Assembly (NCBI GenBank): GCA_964456815.1
Contig: CAYWCO010000022.1
Location: 1 to 13,392 of the forward strand
Length of the DNA stretch: 13,392 nucleotides
Reading direction: 5' to 3'
Source: CAVTZP01 sp964456815
GTDB taxonomy: Bacteria; Chloroflexota; Dehalococcoidia; Dehalococcoidales; BS750m-G39
The translations under genes and the position numbers were made by a program. Numbering within the stretch: the first letter of the stretch is position 1; every line of letters starts with the position of its first letter. Below are positions 13,326 to 13,392 of this stretch, piece after piece. Under the pieces are notes generated by a model. The model saw only the letters and a list, made by a program, of their open reading frames with translations, searched no databases and was not told the origin of the DNA.

Positions 13326-13392
13326 CGGAGAGGGTGGGATTCGAACCCACGGTAGCCAAAGGCTACACACGCTCTCCAGGCGTGCCTGATAG
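13326..13392 (-). tRNA. tRNA-Ser (anticodon GGA), 3' part, cut by window edge
   Basis: Read on the minus strand: the end of the D-arm, an anticodon stem CACGC/GCGTG with loop CTGGAGA and anticodon GGA (13375-13377), the long class II variable arm (about 13351-13367, GTAGCC/GGCTAC stem with a TTT loop), a T-arm GTGGG-TTCGAAT-CCCAC (13334-13350), the 3' acceptor strand CCTCTCC and discriminator G at 13326. Long variable arm, G discriminator and GGA anticodon all identify serine. CCA is not encoded. About 20 bases of the 5' end lie outside the window. Confidence 0.92.

Noticed and set aside
13280..13392. Attachment site of an integrated element at the tRNA-Ser 3' end
   Set aside because: The neighbouring repeat does not copy the tRNA 3' end, and the adjoining genes are core housekeeping genes, not island cargo; the nearby Xer protein looks like the chromosomal dimer-resolution enzyme.

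Overview
The window is a chromosomal housekeeping region from a bacterium, most likely a Chloroflexota of the Dehalococcoidia type. That placement is an inference from gene content and order: aspS-tig-clpP on one strand, and dprA-topA-xerC followed by an M24 peptidase and efp on the other, plus a COG4030-like HAD protein otherwise familiar mainly from methanogens. It could not be tested by a search here. Coding density is very high, base composition is moderately GC-rich, and GTG and TTG starts are used freely. I see no phage, CRISPR, transposase or defence gene.

Layout. At 1-139 lies a short regulatory stretch with a hairpin, a repeat fragment and a near-consensus sigma-70 promoter. It drives a plus-strand operon (140-3860): aspS (aspartyl-tRNA synthetase), tig (trigger factor) and clpP (ClpP peptidase), with overlapping or nearly overlapping genes. 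The clpP stop codon directly abuts the stop codon of the convergent minus-strand operon, with no intergenic base.

The minus-strand operon runs from about 13.26 kb down to 3861. In order of transcription it holds dprA, topA, a cluster of GC-rich palindromic repeats, xerC, an M24B Xaa-Pro-type peptidase, efp, a PHP-domain phosphoesterase, a PurN-like formyltransferase, a HAD-family phosphatase and a PfkB-family sugar/nucleoside kinase. Apart from the repeat cluster the junctions are overlaps or gaps of 1-15 bp, so co-transcription and translational coupling are likely. Upstream of dprA are a promoter placed so close to the ATG that the mRNA may be leaderless, a dispersed repeat copy, and the 3' part of a tRNA-Ser(GGA) gene cut by the window edge.

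Functionally the first half is protein synthesis, folding and turnover. The dprA-topA-xerC block handles DNA: ssDNA/RecA loading, supercoil relaxation and dimer resolution. Peptidase-efp is a conserved translation-related pair. The most open part is the last four genes (PHP, formyltransferase, HAD, PfkB). They look like an uncharacterised small-molecule pathway and are the best candidate here for an undescribed system. The repeat family is the other notable feature: one copy appears to supply the ribosome-binding site of xerC and abuts the stop codon of topA.
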